NCBI GenBank assembly: GCA_050012775.1
Contig: JBEKGN010000023.1
Location: 15,887 to 79,886 of the forward strand
DNA: 64,000 bases
Origin: Roseiarcus sp050012775
GTDB taxonomy: Bacteria; Pseudomonadota; Alphaproteobacteria; Rhizobiales; Beijerinckiaceae
Direction of reading: 5' to 3'
Positions within the stretch are counted from its first letter, which is position 1, and every line of letters begins with the position of its first letter. The translations under genes were made by a program, and so were the position numbers. Below the pieces are notes generated by a model. It did not search any database and was not told the origin of the DNA. It was given only the letters and a program-made list of their open reading frames with translations. Below are positions 8,159 to 16,539 of this stretch, piece by piece.

Positions 8159-8198
8159 ACCCAAGTCGCGCGCCCGATAGGCGCCAGGAGCCCAAACC

Positions 8199-9143
8199 AT
8201 GCCGCAGATCATCACGCCGTCGGTCCTCGACGCGATCTTCCAGAGCTTCTCCTTCGTCTTCAACGACGCGCTGAAGGGCGTCGAGCCGACCTGGTCGCTC
8301 GTCGCCATGGACGTGCCGAGCGCCGCCTCCGCCGAAAACTACGGCTTCCTCGGCCAGATGCCGCGGATGCGCGAATGGATCGGCGACCGCGTCGTCAACT
8401 CGCTCGATTCGTTCGGCTACCAGATCAAGAACCGCACCTTCGAGTCGACGATCGCGATCAAGCGCGAGCAGATCGAGGACGATCAATACGGCCTGTTCAA
8501 GCCCTTGTTCGCCGAAATGGGCCGCTCCGTGGCGCTATTCCCCGACGAGCTGGTCTATGCGCTGCTCGCGGCCGGCTTCTCCAGCCCCTGCTACGACGGC
8601 CAGAACTTCTTCGACGCCGAGCACCCGGTGAAAGACGAGAACGGCAACCCGACCTTCGCCTCGAACGTCGCGACGGGTTCGGGGACGCCGTGGTTCCTGA
8701 TGGACACCACGCGCGCGATCAAGCCGCTGATCTTCCAGAAGCGCCGGCCGTTCGATTTCGTCGCCAAGACCGATCCGCGCACCTCCGACCGCGTCTTCAA
8801 CGCCAATGAATATGTCTACGGCACGGACGGGCGCTGCAACGCCGGTTTCGGCCTCTGGCAACTCTGCTACGCCTCGACCGCGCCGCTGACGCGCACTTCG
8901 TTCCGCGCCGCGCGCCAGGCGATGATCAACTTCAAGGCCGACTTCGGCCGCCCGCTCGGCGTCAAGCCGAACCTGTTCGTCTGCGGCCCGTCGAACGAAC
9001 AGGTCGCGCGCGATCTCTTCCTTTCCGACTTCCTCCCCGTCGACGGCGTGCCGGGCGAGGCGGCCTTGACCAGCGGCGCCGGCGTCATCGCCAACACCGA
9101 CAAGAAAGCCGTCGAAATCTTGATGACGCCCTGGCTGACCTGA
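8199..9143 (+). CDS. T: Mu-like major head subunit gpT
   Basis: 314 aa. It is the main capsid building block. The family pattern is clear: IQSF-like start with VFNDALKG and PTWSLVAMDVPSA, then FLGQMPRMREWIGDRV (about 49-64), YQIKNRTFESTIAIKREQIE, DDQYGLFKPLFAEMG, and CYDGQNFFDAEHPV. An AGGAG site lies 9 bases before the ATG. The length agrees with Mu gpT (about 305 aa). Confidence 0.93.
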   Translation: MPQIITPSVLDAIFQSFSFVFNDALKGVEPTWSLVAMDVPSAASAENYGFLGQMPRMREWIGDRVVNSLDSFGYQIKNRTFESTIAIKREQIEDDQYGLFKPLFAEMGRSVALFPDELVYALLAAGFSSPCYDGQNFFDAEHPVKDENGNPTFASNVATGSGTPWFLMDTTRAIKPLIFQKRRPFDFVAKTDPRTSDRVFNANEYVYGTDGRCNAGFGLWQLCYASTAPLTRTSFRAARQAMINFKADFGRPLGVKPNLFVCGPSNEQVARDLFLSDFLPVDGVPGEAALTSGAGVIANTDKKAVEILMTPWLT

Positions 9144-9235
9144 CGAATACCAGAGGGCGGTCCGGTACGGCTCGCGAGGCCCCCGGCTCCGGAGTTCAGC
9201 TCGCCGCCCGCACCCTTTTCGAGACGGAGACTTTC

Positions 9236-9463
9236 ATGGCCGCCAAGACCGCCGACCCCGCCGCTCCCGCGAGCGCCGCCGCCGCCCCGGCGATGGCCGG
9301 CGCGAAGGGCCAGACCATCACCGTGCGCGGCCCCGAGGACGGGCGCTGGCGCGCCGGCCTCCGCTTCGGGCCGATCGAGGTCGTCGTCGACCTCTCGACG
9401 ATCACGCCCGCGCAGCTCGCCGCGATCAAGGCCGATCCGAAATTGAGCGTCAAGAGCTCGTAA
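9236..9463 (+). CDS. FluMu N-terminal-domain small protein (Mu gp35-like)
   Basis: 75 aa. After an Ala-rich leader, residues 31-75 (RWRAGLRFGPIEVVVDLSTI, then PAQLAAIKADPKLSVKSS) read like the FluMu_N domain: an amphipathic strand 'RAGLRF' followed by 'L..L...Q...I..DP.L.V'. In Mu-like phages this small gene follows gpT. Its role is not established. The following 60 bases hold two strong hairpins. Confidence 0.75.
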   Translation: MAAKTADPAAPASAAAAPAMAGAKGQTITVRGPEDGRWRAGLRFGPIEVVVDLSTITPAQLAAIKADPKLSVKSS

Positions 9464-9466
9464 CCG

Positions 9467-9486
9467 CTCCGCGCTTCGGCGCGGAG
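9467..9486 (+). other. UUCG-loop hairpin after the FluMu-like gene
   Basis: CTCCGCGC-TTCG-GCGCGGAG, a perfect 8-bp stem closed by the stable UUCG tetraloop, 4 bases after the stop codon. There is no T-run behind it, so it may be an mRNA-stabilising or attenuating structure rather than a terminator. Confidence 0.55.
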
Positions 9487-9518
9487 GATGCCCTCCTTGG
9501 GCGTTTCCTCCCTAGACT

Positions 9519-9546
9519 GCCCGCGGCTGCGGCCGCGGGCGCTTTT
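9519..9546 (+). terminator. Probable rho-independent terminator between head gene blocks
   Basis: A 9-bp GC stem GCCCGCGGC / GCCGCGGGC with a 4-base loop, followed by GCTTTT. It lies between the FluMu-like gene and gp36, only 11 bases before the gp36 start, so it may partly reduce expression of downstream head-completion genes relative to the abundant capsid proteins. Confidence 0.55.
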
Positions 9547-9556
9547 GGAGTGTCCG

Positions 9557-9994
9557 ATGCCCTACGCCGCGGAAAGCGATCTCGACGCCAAGTGGGGAGC
9601 CGAACTCGTCACCCTCGCGGCGTGGAATCCGGCGACTTCGGCGCGCGACGAGGGCCGCATCGCGGTTGCGCTCGGCGCGGCGGCCGCCGTCATGGACGGC
9701 TATTTCGCGCGCCGCTACCCCTTGCCGCTCGCCCCGAGCGCCGGCGGCGCGCTGTTGCTGACCAACATCAACTGCGACCTGGCGATGGGGCTGCTCTCCA
9801 ATACGCCCGGGACGCGCAACGAAATCGTCGCCGAGGCCGAGAAGCGCGCGCTTTCATTCCTGCGCGACGTCGGCGACGGCAAGGCCGCGATCCCGCTTCT
9901 TCCTTCCGCGGCCGAGCCGCAAGTCGCGCCCAACGAGCCCGTGCTGATAGCGGACCGGCACGAATGGGCGCGCGACCGCATGAGGGCGCTGTGA
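9557..9994 (+). CDS. DUF1320 family protein, Mu gp36-like head completion protein
   Basis: 145 aa. DUF1320 proteins occur next to the capsid genes in Mu-like phages and are thought to act in head completion. Family signs are YAAESDLDAKWGAELVTLAA at the start, then VALGAAAAVMDGYFARRYPL and a helical stretch EAEKRALSFLRDVGDGKAAI. The ATG at 9557 is preferred to an in-frame ATG at 9488, since the latter would place the terminator-like hairpin inside the gene. The stop overlaps the next GTG start. Confidence 0.85.
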   Translation: MPYAAESDLDAKWGAELVTLAAWNPATSARDEGRIAVALGAAAAVMDGYFARRYPLPLAPSAGGALLLTNINCDLAMGLLSNTPGTRNEIVAEAEKRALSFLRDVGDGKAAIPLLPSAAEPQVAPNEPVLIADRHEWARDRMRAL

Positions 9995-10470
9995 GCGTCA
10001 AGGTCGAGATCGAAGTCGTCGGGCTCCAGCAAACGCTGGAACGTCTCGAGGCGCTCGGCCGCATCGAGTTCCACGAGCTGCTCGACGGCCTGGCGCGGAT
10101 GGGCCAGCAACAGACGCAACGACGTATCGAGTCGGAGAAGACGACGCCCGACGGCAAGGCGTGGCCTCTCACGCAAGACGGGCGCCCGGCGCTATTCGTC
10201 TCGGGGACGCATCTCTATCGCTCGATCGACCACGAGGCCGGCGCGACGCAAGCGCGCTGGGGTTCGGGCTGGATCGGCGCCAAGGTGCATCAGTTCGGCG
10301 CCGTCATCGTGCCGAAGGAGGCCAAGGCGCTCCATTTCCTGCTCGACGACCTCGACGTGTTCGCCAAGAAGGTGACGATCCCGGCGCGGCCCTATCTCGG
10401 CATCAGCGCGCAGAACGCGCTCGATCTTGAAGCCGCGGCGGCGAAATTCATCGAGAGGTACGTTCAATGA
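9991..10470 (+). CDS. Phage virion morphogenesis protein (Mu gpG / P2 gpS type)
   Basis: 159 aa, starting with GTG 9991 that overlaps the previous stop. It belongs to the tail-completion/virion morphogenesis family: an N-terminal helix pair (LQQTLERLEALGRIEFHELL), then TTPDGKAWPLTQDGRP and LFVSGTHLYRSIDH, a G-rich strand, HQFGAVIVPKEAKAL and the family end IPARPYLGIS. It is needed for joining head and tail in relatives. Confidence 0.88.
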   Translation: MSVKVEIEVVGLQQTLERLEALGRIEFHELLDGLARMGQQQTQRRIESEKTTPDGKAWPLTQDGRPALFVSGTHLYRSIDHEAGATQARWGSGWIGAKVHQFGAVIVPKEAKALHFLLDDLDVFAKKVTIPARPYLGISAQNALDLEAAAAKFIERYVQ

Positions 10471-11060
10471 ACGACCTCCTCTCTCTTCGCGACGCCGTCG
10501 TCGTCTCGCTCAAGGCCAAGCTCCCCGAGGGGCTGTCGATCGAGACGCACGGCGGCACGTTCGACCTTGCCGAGGTCAAGCGCTTCGCCACGCTCGCGCC
10601 GGCGGTGCGGGTGGCGATCGTCGGCGCCGGGCGCGCCTCGCGCTACGCCGACGGACGCTGGAAGGTTCCCGTGCGCTTCGCCGCCGTCGTCTTCACCCGC
10701 GACACCGCGGACACGACGAAGGTCAGGCGCGACGCGGCGGCGCTGTTGCTCGCCAGCGCGATCGAGCTGGCCGTCGCCTCCAACCGCTTCGGCCTCGAAG
10801 GCGTGTTCCAGCCCGAGGACGTCGAGGCGCGCTCGGAATATTCCGGGCCGCTCGACACGCTCGGCGTCGCGCTGTGGCAGGTGACCTGGACGTCCGCCGC
10901 GCTGATCGGCGCGCCGAACGATCCGCCCGACACGGCGATCGCCGCGCTGACGCAAGGTCTGGTCGAGGGCGTCGCGACCTGGAACGCGCCGACGCCGCCG
11001 GCGACGGCCGCATCGGGCCTCACCGGCGCCGATCCCCTCGACACGGGGGACAATTCATGA
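10467..11060 (+). CDS. Mu gp37-like protein (DUF1834 type)
   Basis: 197 aa. The position after the virion morphogenesis gene and before the tail genes, and the alternating strand pattern (AVRVAIVGAGRASRYADGRW, VPVRFAAVVFTRD, then LGVALWQVTWTSA), match the Gp37 family of Mu-like phages, probably a head-tail neck component. The C-terminus is Pro/Thr/Ala-rich and likely flexible. ATGA overlaps join it to both neighbours. Confidence 0.75.
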   Translation: MNDLLSLRDAVVVSLKAKLPEGLSIETHGGTFDLAEVKRFATLAPAVRVAIVGAGRASRYADGRWKVPVRFAAVVFTRDTADTTKVRRDAAALLLASAIELAVASNRFGLEGVFQPEDVEARSEYSGPLDTLGVALWQVTWTSAALIGAPNDPPDTAIAALTQGLVEGVATWNAPTPPATAASGLTGADPLDTGDNS

Positions 11061-11635
11061 GCCTCGTGCACCGCATCGAAGCGCTGGAATATCACATCGC
11101 CGACCTGAAGCGGCGCCAGTCGAACTTCATCCGCCCCGGCGTCGTCGTCTCCTTCGACCCGGCGACGAACACGATCGTCGGCGATATCGGCACGGCCGAC
11201 GCGCCGGTGTTGACGCATGCGATTCCGCTCTTCACGCACGCCGGCTCGGGCAAGAGCTGGCGGCCGATGAAGAAAGGCCAGCAGATCACGCTGCTCTGCC
11301 CCGACGGCGATCTCGCCAACGCGGTGGCGCTGCCCGGCGGTTTTCACGACAAGAATCCGGCGCCGTCGTCGAGCTCTTCGGAAGACATCGAAGCGCAGCG
11401 GGGAACGGCGCGGCTGCGCACCACCGACACGGCCGCGTTCCTCGAATGCGGCGCGTCGAGCGTCAAGGTCGTGGACGGAACGATCACGCTCACCGCGGCG
11501 CAGATCATCCTCGCGTCCTCGGCGATCTATATCGGCGGCGCCGACGCATCGAAGCCGGTCGCCATGCTCGGCACGGTCGACACCGCCGGCGCCGCCGACG
11601 TCAGCAATCTATCCACCGTCGCCTACACCAAGTGA
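11057..11635 (+). CDS. V: Baseplate assembly protein V (puncturing spike)
   Basis: 192 aa. P2 gpV forms the central membrane-puncturing spike of the baseplate. The OB-like core is visible at about residues 18-100 (PGVVVSFDPATNTIVGDIG, then SWRPMKKGQQITLLCPDGDL and ANAVALPGGFHDKNP), followed by the beta-helical region GTITLTAAQIILASSAIYIG. The start at 11057 overlaps the previous stop. The gene opens the P2-type tail block. Confidence 0.88.
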   Translation: MSLVHRIEALEYHIADLKRRQSNFIRPGVVVSFDPATNTIVGDIGTADAPVLTHAIPLFTHAGSGKSWRPMKKGQQITLLCPDGDLANAVALPGGFHDKNPAPSSSSSEDIEAQRGTARLRTTDTAAFLECGASSVKVVDGTITLTAAQIILASSAIYIGGADASKPVAMLGTVDTAGAADVSNLSTVAYTK

Positions 11636-11648
11636 AAGGGCCTTTGAA

Positions 11649-11981
11649 ATGGCTGTGATCAAGAGACAGGGGAGGCGTCCGGGCCTCAGCGCGGGCAAGG
11701 CGAAGGTCGACATGACCAAGGTGAGCTACACCGTGGTCAAGGAGATCTCCAACGGCATGAAGATCGCCGGCGCGCGGCGCCAGAAGGGCGACGTCTTCCT
11801 GGCGATTCCGCGCCACGTGCATTTCCTGCTGCTCGAAGGCGTGATCGCGCCGACGCCGCCGGCTTCGAGCGCGGCGGCCGCGCCGGCCGCGCCGACCACG
11901 GCGGCCGCACCGGCCACGGCGCCTGCGGCGGCTTCGGCGAGCGCGCCCTCCTCGAGTTCGTCGACGGCCTCGGGGGGCTGA
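11649..11981 (+). CDS. Small phage protein with Ala/Ser/Pro-rich tail, unknown function
   Basis: 110 aa, between V and W. Residues 1-65 are a basic, mixed region (KVSYTVVKEISNGMKIAGAR, then KGDVFLAIPRHVHFLLLEG). Residues 68-110 are almost only Ala, Pro, Ser and Thr, a likely disordered tail. Neither P2 nor Mu has a gene in this slot with this composition. It stops one base before the W start, so it is cotranslated with baseplate genes. Confidence 0.7.
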   Translation: MAVIKRQGRRPGLSAGKAKVDMTKVSYTVVKEISNGMKIAGARRQKGDVFLAIPRHVHFLLLEGVIAPTPPASSAAAAPAAPTTAAAPATAPAAASASAPSSSSSTASGG

Positions 11982-11982
11982 G

Positions 11983-12363
11983 ATGCGCACCGGGATCGAT
12001 CGCAACACGGGCGCGGTGTTGACCGGCTGGGACCATTGCGCCCAGTCGATCCTCGACATCGTCTCGACGGCGATCGGCTCCCGCGTGATCGCGCGGCCCT
12101 ACGGCTCCAACGGCCCGAACCTCGTCGACCGGCCGCAGAGCCCGCCCTCGGTCGTCGCGCATTGGTCGGCGATCGCCGAGGCGCTGCGGCAATGGGAGCC
12201 GGGCTTCCGGCTGCGCCAGGTGAGCGCGACCCGGCTCGGCCCGGACGGCGTCGCCGCCTTCGCCCTCGCCGGCGACTATTACCCCAACGGCTATCTCGGC
12301 GATTATTCCGTCGTCATCCCGATGCAGACGGTCGCCGTGCCCGTTCCGGCGATCTTCTCATGA
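11983..12363 (+). CDS. W: Baseplate wedge protein W (GPW/gp25 family)
   Basis: 126 aa. The gp25-like baseplate protein starts sheath assembly. Family signs are GWDHCAQSILDIVSTAIGSR (about 16-35) and VIARPYGSNGPNLVDRP, then a helix IAEALRQWEPGFRLRQVSAT, the typical 'W.P.....' of GPW/gp25. The stop overlaps the next ATG. Confidence 0.88.
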   Translation: MRTGIDRNTGAVLTGWDHCAQSILDIVSTAIGSRVIARPYGSNGPNLVDRPQSPPSVVAHWSAIAEALRQWEPGFRLRQVSATRLGPDGVAAFALAGDYYPNGYLGDYSVVIPMQTVAVPVPAIFS

Positions 12364-13247
12364 GCACTTTCGCCACGATCGACCTCTCCGCCCTGCCGCA
12401 GCCCGCGGCGGTGCAGACATGGACCTTCGCGGGGATCGTGCAGGCGCGCCTCGCCGACTTCACCTCGCGCATGAACGCGGCGGGGATCGCTTACGACACC
12501 AGCGCGCTCGAAAGCGAGCCCGCGGTGATGCTGCAGGAGACCGGCGCCTATCGCGAGGGCCTGGTCTACCAGCGCGTCAACGAGGCGGTCCTGGCGACGT
12601 CGCTCGCCTGGTCGCAAGGGACGGACCTCGACGTCGTCGCGGCGACGTTCCAGACGATCCGCGCCCCCGGCGAACTCGACCCTTCGTTGCGTCGGCGCGC
12701 CCAGCTCGCCTGGGAAGCCTTGAGCCAGGGCGGCTCCTATGGCGGCTATCGCTACAAGGCGCTCTCGGCCGCCCCGGTCGACCTCGCCGACGTCGCGGTC
12801 TACGGCGGCGAAGTCGCCGGCGTCGCGCCGGGCCAAGTGATGATCGTCTGCCTCGGCGTCGCCGCCAACGGCGTTCCGGCGCCGGCCTCGCTCGCCGCGG
12901 TGCGCGCCCGCTTCCCGCGCGCCAACCGCAAGGTCAACGATCAGGTCGTGGTGCGCGCGGTCAATCCGGCGCTCTATTCGGTCGACGCGACCATCATCCT
13001 CAATCCCGGCCCGGACGCCGCGACCGTGGTCGCCGCGCAGACGAGCGCGCTCAACGCCTTCGCGGCGGCGCGGCGCGCGATCGGCGCGTCCGTCACGCCG
13101 GGCAATATCGAGTCGGTGCTCGGCTATTCCGCGCCGGCCCTGGTCTACGACGTCGTGGTGCGCTCGCCCGCCGCGACGGTCGGCGGCGATCCCTTCTCGG
13201 CGCCGATCCTCTCCGGGGCGCGCGTCGTCTGGCAGGCGCGCTCATGA
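12360..13247 (+). CDS. J: Baseplate protein J
   Basis: 295 aa. Baseplate J proteins build the wedges around the spike. The N-terminal segment (YDTSALESEPAVMLQETGAY, then REGLVYQRVNEAVLATSLAW and the SQGTDLDVVAATF phrase) and the C-terminal domain with VNPALYSVDATIILNPGPDA and IGASVTPGNIESVL are typical. ATGA overlaps join it to W and I. Confidence 0.9.
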   Translation: MSTFATIDLSALPQPAAVQTWTFAGIVQARLADFTSRMNAAGIAYDTSALESEPAVMLQETGAYREGLVYQRVNEAVLATSLAWSQGTDLDVVAATFQTIRAPGELDPSLRRRAQLAWEALSQGGSYGGYRYKALSAAPVDLADVAVYGGEVAGVAPGQVMIVCLGVAANGVPAPASLAAVRARFPRANRKVNDQVVVRAVNPALYSVDATIILNPGPDAATVVAAQTSALNAFAAARRAIGASVTPGNIESVLGYSAPALVYDVVVRSPAATVGGDPFSAPILSGARVVWQARS

Positions 13248-13867
13248 GCGCGATCGACCTCCTTCCCCCCAACGCGACGCCGTTCGAGCGCGCGCAGAGC
13301 GCCGAGGACAATCGCGTCCTCGCGGCGAACGCGAACGCGATCCGCGCCGAGCGCCAGCCGGCGACCTGCGACGAGGCCTTCATCGCGCCGCTCGCATGGG
13401 AGCGCTCGATCCACTTCTGGGCGCCGGGCGACGACGCGGGGAACCGCGCCCGCATCGCCTCGTCCTTCGCCGACCACGGCTCCTACGGCTCGCCGCCGGC
13501 GCTGGAGCAAGAGATCGCGCTCGACACCGGCCTCGATATCGCGGTGCGCGAGTTCTGGGAGATCGCCGGGCTGGTCTGGCCTGACTTCGTCGTCGACTGC
13601 CTGATCAACATCGGCGACCCCGCCCCCAGCCTCGCCGCCGTCACGGCCTCCGCGAACACGCGCAAGAACGTTCGCGACGTGCTGGCGCGGGTGCGCTTCG
13701 TCGCCGCCCAGCCGGCGGCGGCGTTGAGCGTCGCCGCCGCCACCTGCGTCAACCCGCGGGTGAAGATCCTGCCGCTCAACGCCGCGCCGCCGCCGCCGCA
13801 GATCTACGTCGGCGCTTCGACGCGCGCGCTGCCCCACGTCACCATTTTGCCTCTGAGGGCCGCATGA
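13244..13867 (+). CDS. I: Tail protein I (baseplate-fibre connector)
   Basis: 207 aa. P2 gpI-type proteins attach tail fibres to the baseplate. The N-terminal part SAIDLLPPNATPFERAQSA, APLAWERSIHFWAPG and the helices after it are characteristic. The C-terminal 50 residues (VKILPLNAAPPPP and the repeated TILPLRAA) are Pro-rich and probably extended. It lies directly between J and the fibre gene, as in P2. Confidence 0.85.
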   Translation: MSAIDLLPPNATPFERAQSAEDNRVLAANANAIRAERQPATCDEAFIAPLAWERSIHFWAPGDDAGNRARIASSFADHGSYGSPPALEQEIALDTGLDIAVREFWEIAGLVWPDFVVDCLINIGDPAPSLAAVTASANTRKNVRDVLARVRFVAAQPAAALSVAAATCVNPRVKILPLNAAPPPPQIYVGASTRALPHVTILPLRAA

Positions 13868-15219
13868 CCACGCAAATCTACGCCACCCAGGTCACCGCCT
13901 ATTACCTCGCCGCCCTCGCGTCGTATGAGGCGGGCGGCGCGGCGCTCAACATCGCCGGCGGCACACTCCTCGTCGGCGACGGCAACGGCTCGGTTCCCTC
14001 GATTTCTGCGCTGATCGCCGCCAACGGCGTCACCCACCAGGTGTGGAGCGGGCAGACCATCAATTCCGTCTCCGTCGACCCGTCGAACCCGAACCAGCTC
14101 GATATCGCCTGCGAAATCCCGGCGGCGATCGGCGGCGCCGAGATCGGCCCATTCAACGTCACCGAATTCGCCATCCTCGACGTGACCGGCGCGTGCTGTG
14201 TGGTCGGCACGACGAACCTGCAGAAGACGACGTCGGGAGAGGGACAGACCTCGGACCTCGCCTGGATCGCGGCGATCGTCTGCTCCGTCGCGGGCTCGGT
14301 CACCGTGACGCCGCCAAGCGCCGGCTATGCGACGATGGCCCAGGTCATCGCCGGCTACGACGCCAACCTTCCCGGCGTCGCGGCGCCGATCACCAAGACC
14401 GATACGGTCAACTCGGCGGGCTGGACGAACCGCGTCATCGGCATCGCCAGCGCCTCGCAACCGGCCGACCCGGTGACGCCGACTTGGAGCGCGGCGGCTC
14501 TCGGAGCGGGGCGCCCCGCTTCGGCGGCCGAATACGCCGCCGGCGCGCCGACGGGCGGCGGCTTCGCGTGGCCGTGGCCGACGCTGCAACAGGTCGCCGC
14601 CTCGTTCGCTTCCGCCGCCAGCGCGATCGCGGCGATCGGCGCGTCGCTCGCCGGCTATCTCCTGAAGTCCGGCGGCACGATGACGGGCGCGCTCGTGCTC
14701 GCCGCCGACCCGACCGCGGCGGCGCAGGCGGCGACGAAGCACTACGTCGACGCATCGATCGCCGGCGTTTCGGGCTTCTTGCCTGAGGCCGGCGGGACGA
14801 TGACGGGGGCGTTGACGCTCGCCGCCGATCCGACGGAGCCGTTGGAGGCGGCGACGAAAGAGTACGTCGACAACGCCGTCGCCGGCGAGAATCCCTTCAC
14901 CACGACCGGCATCGGGGCGGTGCTCCAACTGGGCCTCGACTATTGGGCCGCCGGGCCCGCAACCGACCTCGGAACCTATCTCGGAACATACGGCAGCCTG
15001 GTCTACGGAACCGACCCGGACGGCTCGGGCGGCGCGGCGGGCATCTATTCGTCGCCCGGCGCCAATTGGCCCTTTAGCGAAAGCTTCCAACAGATGCTTC
15101 GGGGCGTCGACGCACGCTGGCCGAGCAGCTCGCCACCGGGGATATGGACAATCATATCCGTCGCGGGGGTCCCCGCGGCGACGGGCGGCCAGACCGTCTG
15201 GCTCCGCAGGACGGAGTGA
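13864..15219 (+). CDS. Tail fibre protein (P2 H-like N-terminus)
   Basis: 451 aa. The N-terminal about 140 residues (YYLAALASYEAGGAALNIAG, then HQVWSGQTINSVSVDPSNPN) match the baseplate-attachment domain of P2-type fibres. Two fibre repeats follow at about residues 272-301 and 310-339 (GGTMTGALVLAADPTAAAQA and GGTMTGALTLAADPTEPLEA), each ending in ATKxYVD. The receptor-binding tip is the unique C-terminus (about 345-451), which is expected to set host range. The stop overlaps the next start (TGATG). Confidence 0.85.
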   Translation: MTTQIYATQVTAYYLAALASYEAGGAALNIAGGTLLVGDGNGSVPSISALIAANGVTHQVWSGQTINSVSVDPSNPNQLDIACEIPAAIGGAEIGPFNVTEFAILDVTGACCVVGTTNLQKTTSGEGQTSDLAWIAAIVCSVAGSVTVTPPSAGYATMAQVIAGYDANLPGVAAPITKTDTVNSAGWTNRVIGIASASQPADPVTPTWSAAALGAGRPASAAEYAAGAPTGGGFAWPWPTLQQVAASFASAASAIAAIGASLAGYLLKSGGTMTGALVLAADPTAAAQAATKHYVDASIAGVSGFLPEAGGTMTGALTLAADPTEPLEAATKEYVDNAVAGENPFTTTGIGAVLQLGLDYWAAGPATDLGTYLGTYGSLVYGTDPDGSGGAAGIYSSPGANWPFSESFQQMLRGVDARWPSSSPPGIWTIISVAGVPAATGGQTVWLRRTE

Positions 15220-15596
15220 TGACCAACGTCCTCCTCCTGCCGCAGATTTCGGGGTCGCTGACGATCGCGACCAACGCCGATCTGCGCGCCGCGCTGCAAT
15301 TCACTCAGGCCGGGTCGAGCGCGGCGCTCGATCTCACCGGCATCGCCTTTCACACGCAAATCCGGCCGTCGGCGGGAAGCCCGGCGATCGCGCTCGATCT
15401 CTCCACCGCCAACGGGCTGCTGATCAACGGCGGGACGAACGGGCTGTTGTCATGGCTCGTCCCCGCCGCGCAGCTCGCGCAGATCGCGCCCGGCGCCTAT
15501 GTCGCCGACCTCGTCGCGAGCGGCGACGCGGCGGTGGTCAATCTCTGCCAGGCCGCGCCGCTCACGGTCACCGTCGTCGAGGGCGTCACATGCTGA
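15219..15596 (+). CDS. Small tail-region protein, unknown function
   Basis: 125 aa. The sequence alternates short strands (SLTIATNADLRAALQF, LDLTGIAFHTQIRPS, VTVVEGV), like a small Ig-like or BppU-like baseplate accessory domain. I cannot assign a family firmly. It begins one base into the fibre stop and overlaps the next gene by 7 bases, so it is translated with the fibre operon. Confidence 0.65.
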   Translation: MTNVLLLPQISGSLTIATNADLRAALQFTQAGSSAALDLTGIAFHTQIRPSAGSPAIALDLSTANGLLINGGTNGLLSWLVPAAQLAQIAPGAYVADLVASGDAAVVNLCQAAPLTVTVVEGVTC

Positions 15597-16126
15597 ACGT
15601 CGCCGCCGCGCCCGCGCCTCTCGGCATCGCCGCCGCGCTGCCCGGTCTTTCGATCGTCGCGGCGGCGACCTCGTCGCTCCAGGCGACATCCGGCGGCGCG
15701 GTCGCCAGCGTCGCCTCGTCGGCGTCGACCGCGAGCGTCACGGCCTCGGAAATCGCCGTCGCCGTCGCGGCGTTGAGCGAGGCGGCGGCGCTCGCGTTGA
15801 CGCTCAAGGCCGTGACGCTCGCGCCGATCGCCGGCGCGGTCGCGATCGACCTCAGCCAAGGAAACACCTTCGTCGTCGAGATGAACGCCTCGGCGACGCT
15901 GTCGTTTCTCAACTGGCCCGCGGCCGGCCGCTCGCAGCGCGTCGCGGTCTATTTCGTCCAGGACGCGACCGGTTCGCGCGTCGCGGCGTGGCCCGCGGTC
16001 AAGTGGCCGGACGGCGCGGCGCCGGCGCTCTCGCTCTCGCCGAACGCGATCGACTGCGTCGTGTTCGATTCGTTCGACGGCGGCGAAACCGTCTTCGCCA
16101 ATCTGGTCGGCGAAGGCTACGCCTGA
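15590..16126 (+). CDS. Tail-region protein with Ala/Ser/Val-rich N-terminal half, unknown function
   Basis: 178 aa. Residues 1-85 are Ala/Ser/Val-rich and low in complexity (SSLQATSGGAVASVASSAST). Residues 88-178 form a strand-rich domain (FVVEMNASATLSFLNWPAAG, then RVAVYFVQDATGSRVAAW and FDSFDGGETVFANLVGEGYA) of a type seen in tail-spike-associated proteins. It probably contributes to the outer tail structure; no function is known. Confidence 0.65.
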   Translation: MLNVAAAPAPLGIAAALPGLSIVAAATSSLQATSGGAVASVASSASTASVTASEIAVAVAALSEAAALALTLKAVTLAPIAGAVAIDLSQGNTFVVEMNASATLSFLNWPAAGRSQRVAVYFVQDATGSRVAAWPAVKWPDGAAPALSLSPNAIDCVVFDSFDGGETVFANLVGEGYA

Positions 16127-16137
16127 AGGAGGTTTGA

Positions 16138-16539
16138 ATGGCCATCCAGTTCTCGGCCGCGGTGCGCAATGCGCGGCTCAACGCGATCTTCGCCACCATC
16201 GGCGCGTCGGCGAAGCTGCTGCTCTACACCGGCTCGGTTCCCGCCAACTGCGCGGCGAGCGCGACCGGCTCGCTGCTGGCGACGCTGACGCTGCCGTCGA
16301 CGGAAGAGAACGCCGCCTCGGGCGGCGCGGAGACGCAGGCGAGCTCGCCGTGGACCGGCACGGCTAGCGCGGCCGGAACCGCCGGCTACTTCCGCGTCAT
16401 GGACCCGACCGGCGCGACTTGCCATGTCCAAGGCACCGTCGGGCAGGGCTCGGGCGACCTGAGCTTCGACAATCCGACCTTCGCCTCCGGCCAGAACATC
16501 CAGATCACCTCGTTCACCCTGACCGACGGCAACGCCTGA
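16138..16539 (+). CDS. Tail-region protein of unknown function
   Basis: 133 aa with a perfect AGGAGG ribosome site 6 bases before the ATG. It opens AIQFSAAVRNARLNAIFATI, then LLLYTGSVPANCAAS, PWTGTASAAGTAGYFRVMD and a strand-rich end (QNIQITSFTLTDGNA). Small proteins with this layout recur near fibre genes of alphaproteobacterial phages. No biochemical role is known. Confidence 0.7.
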   Translation: MAIQFSAAVRNARLNAIFATIGASAKLLLYTGSVPANCAASATGSLLATLTLPSTEENAASGGAETQASSPWTGTASAAGTAGYFRVMDPTGATCHVQGTVGQGSGDLSFDNPTFASGQNIQITSFTLTDGNA

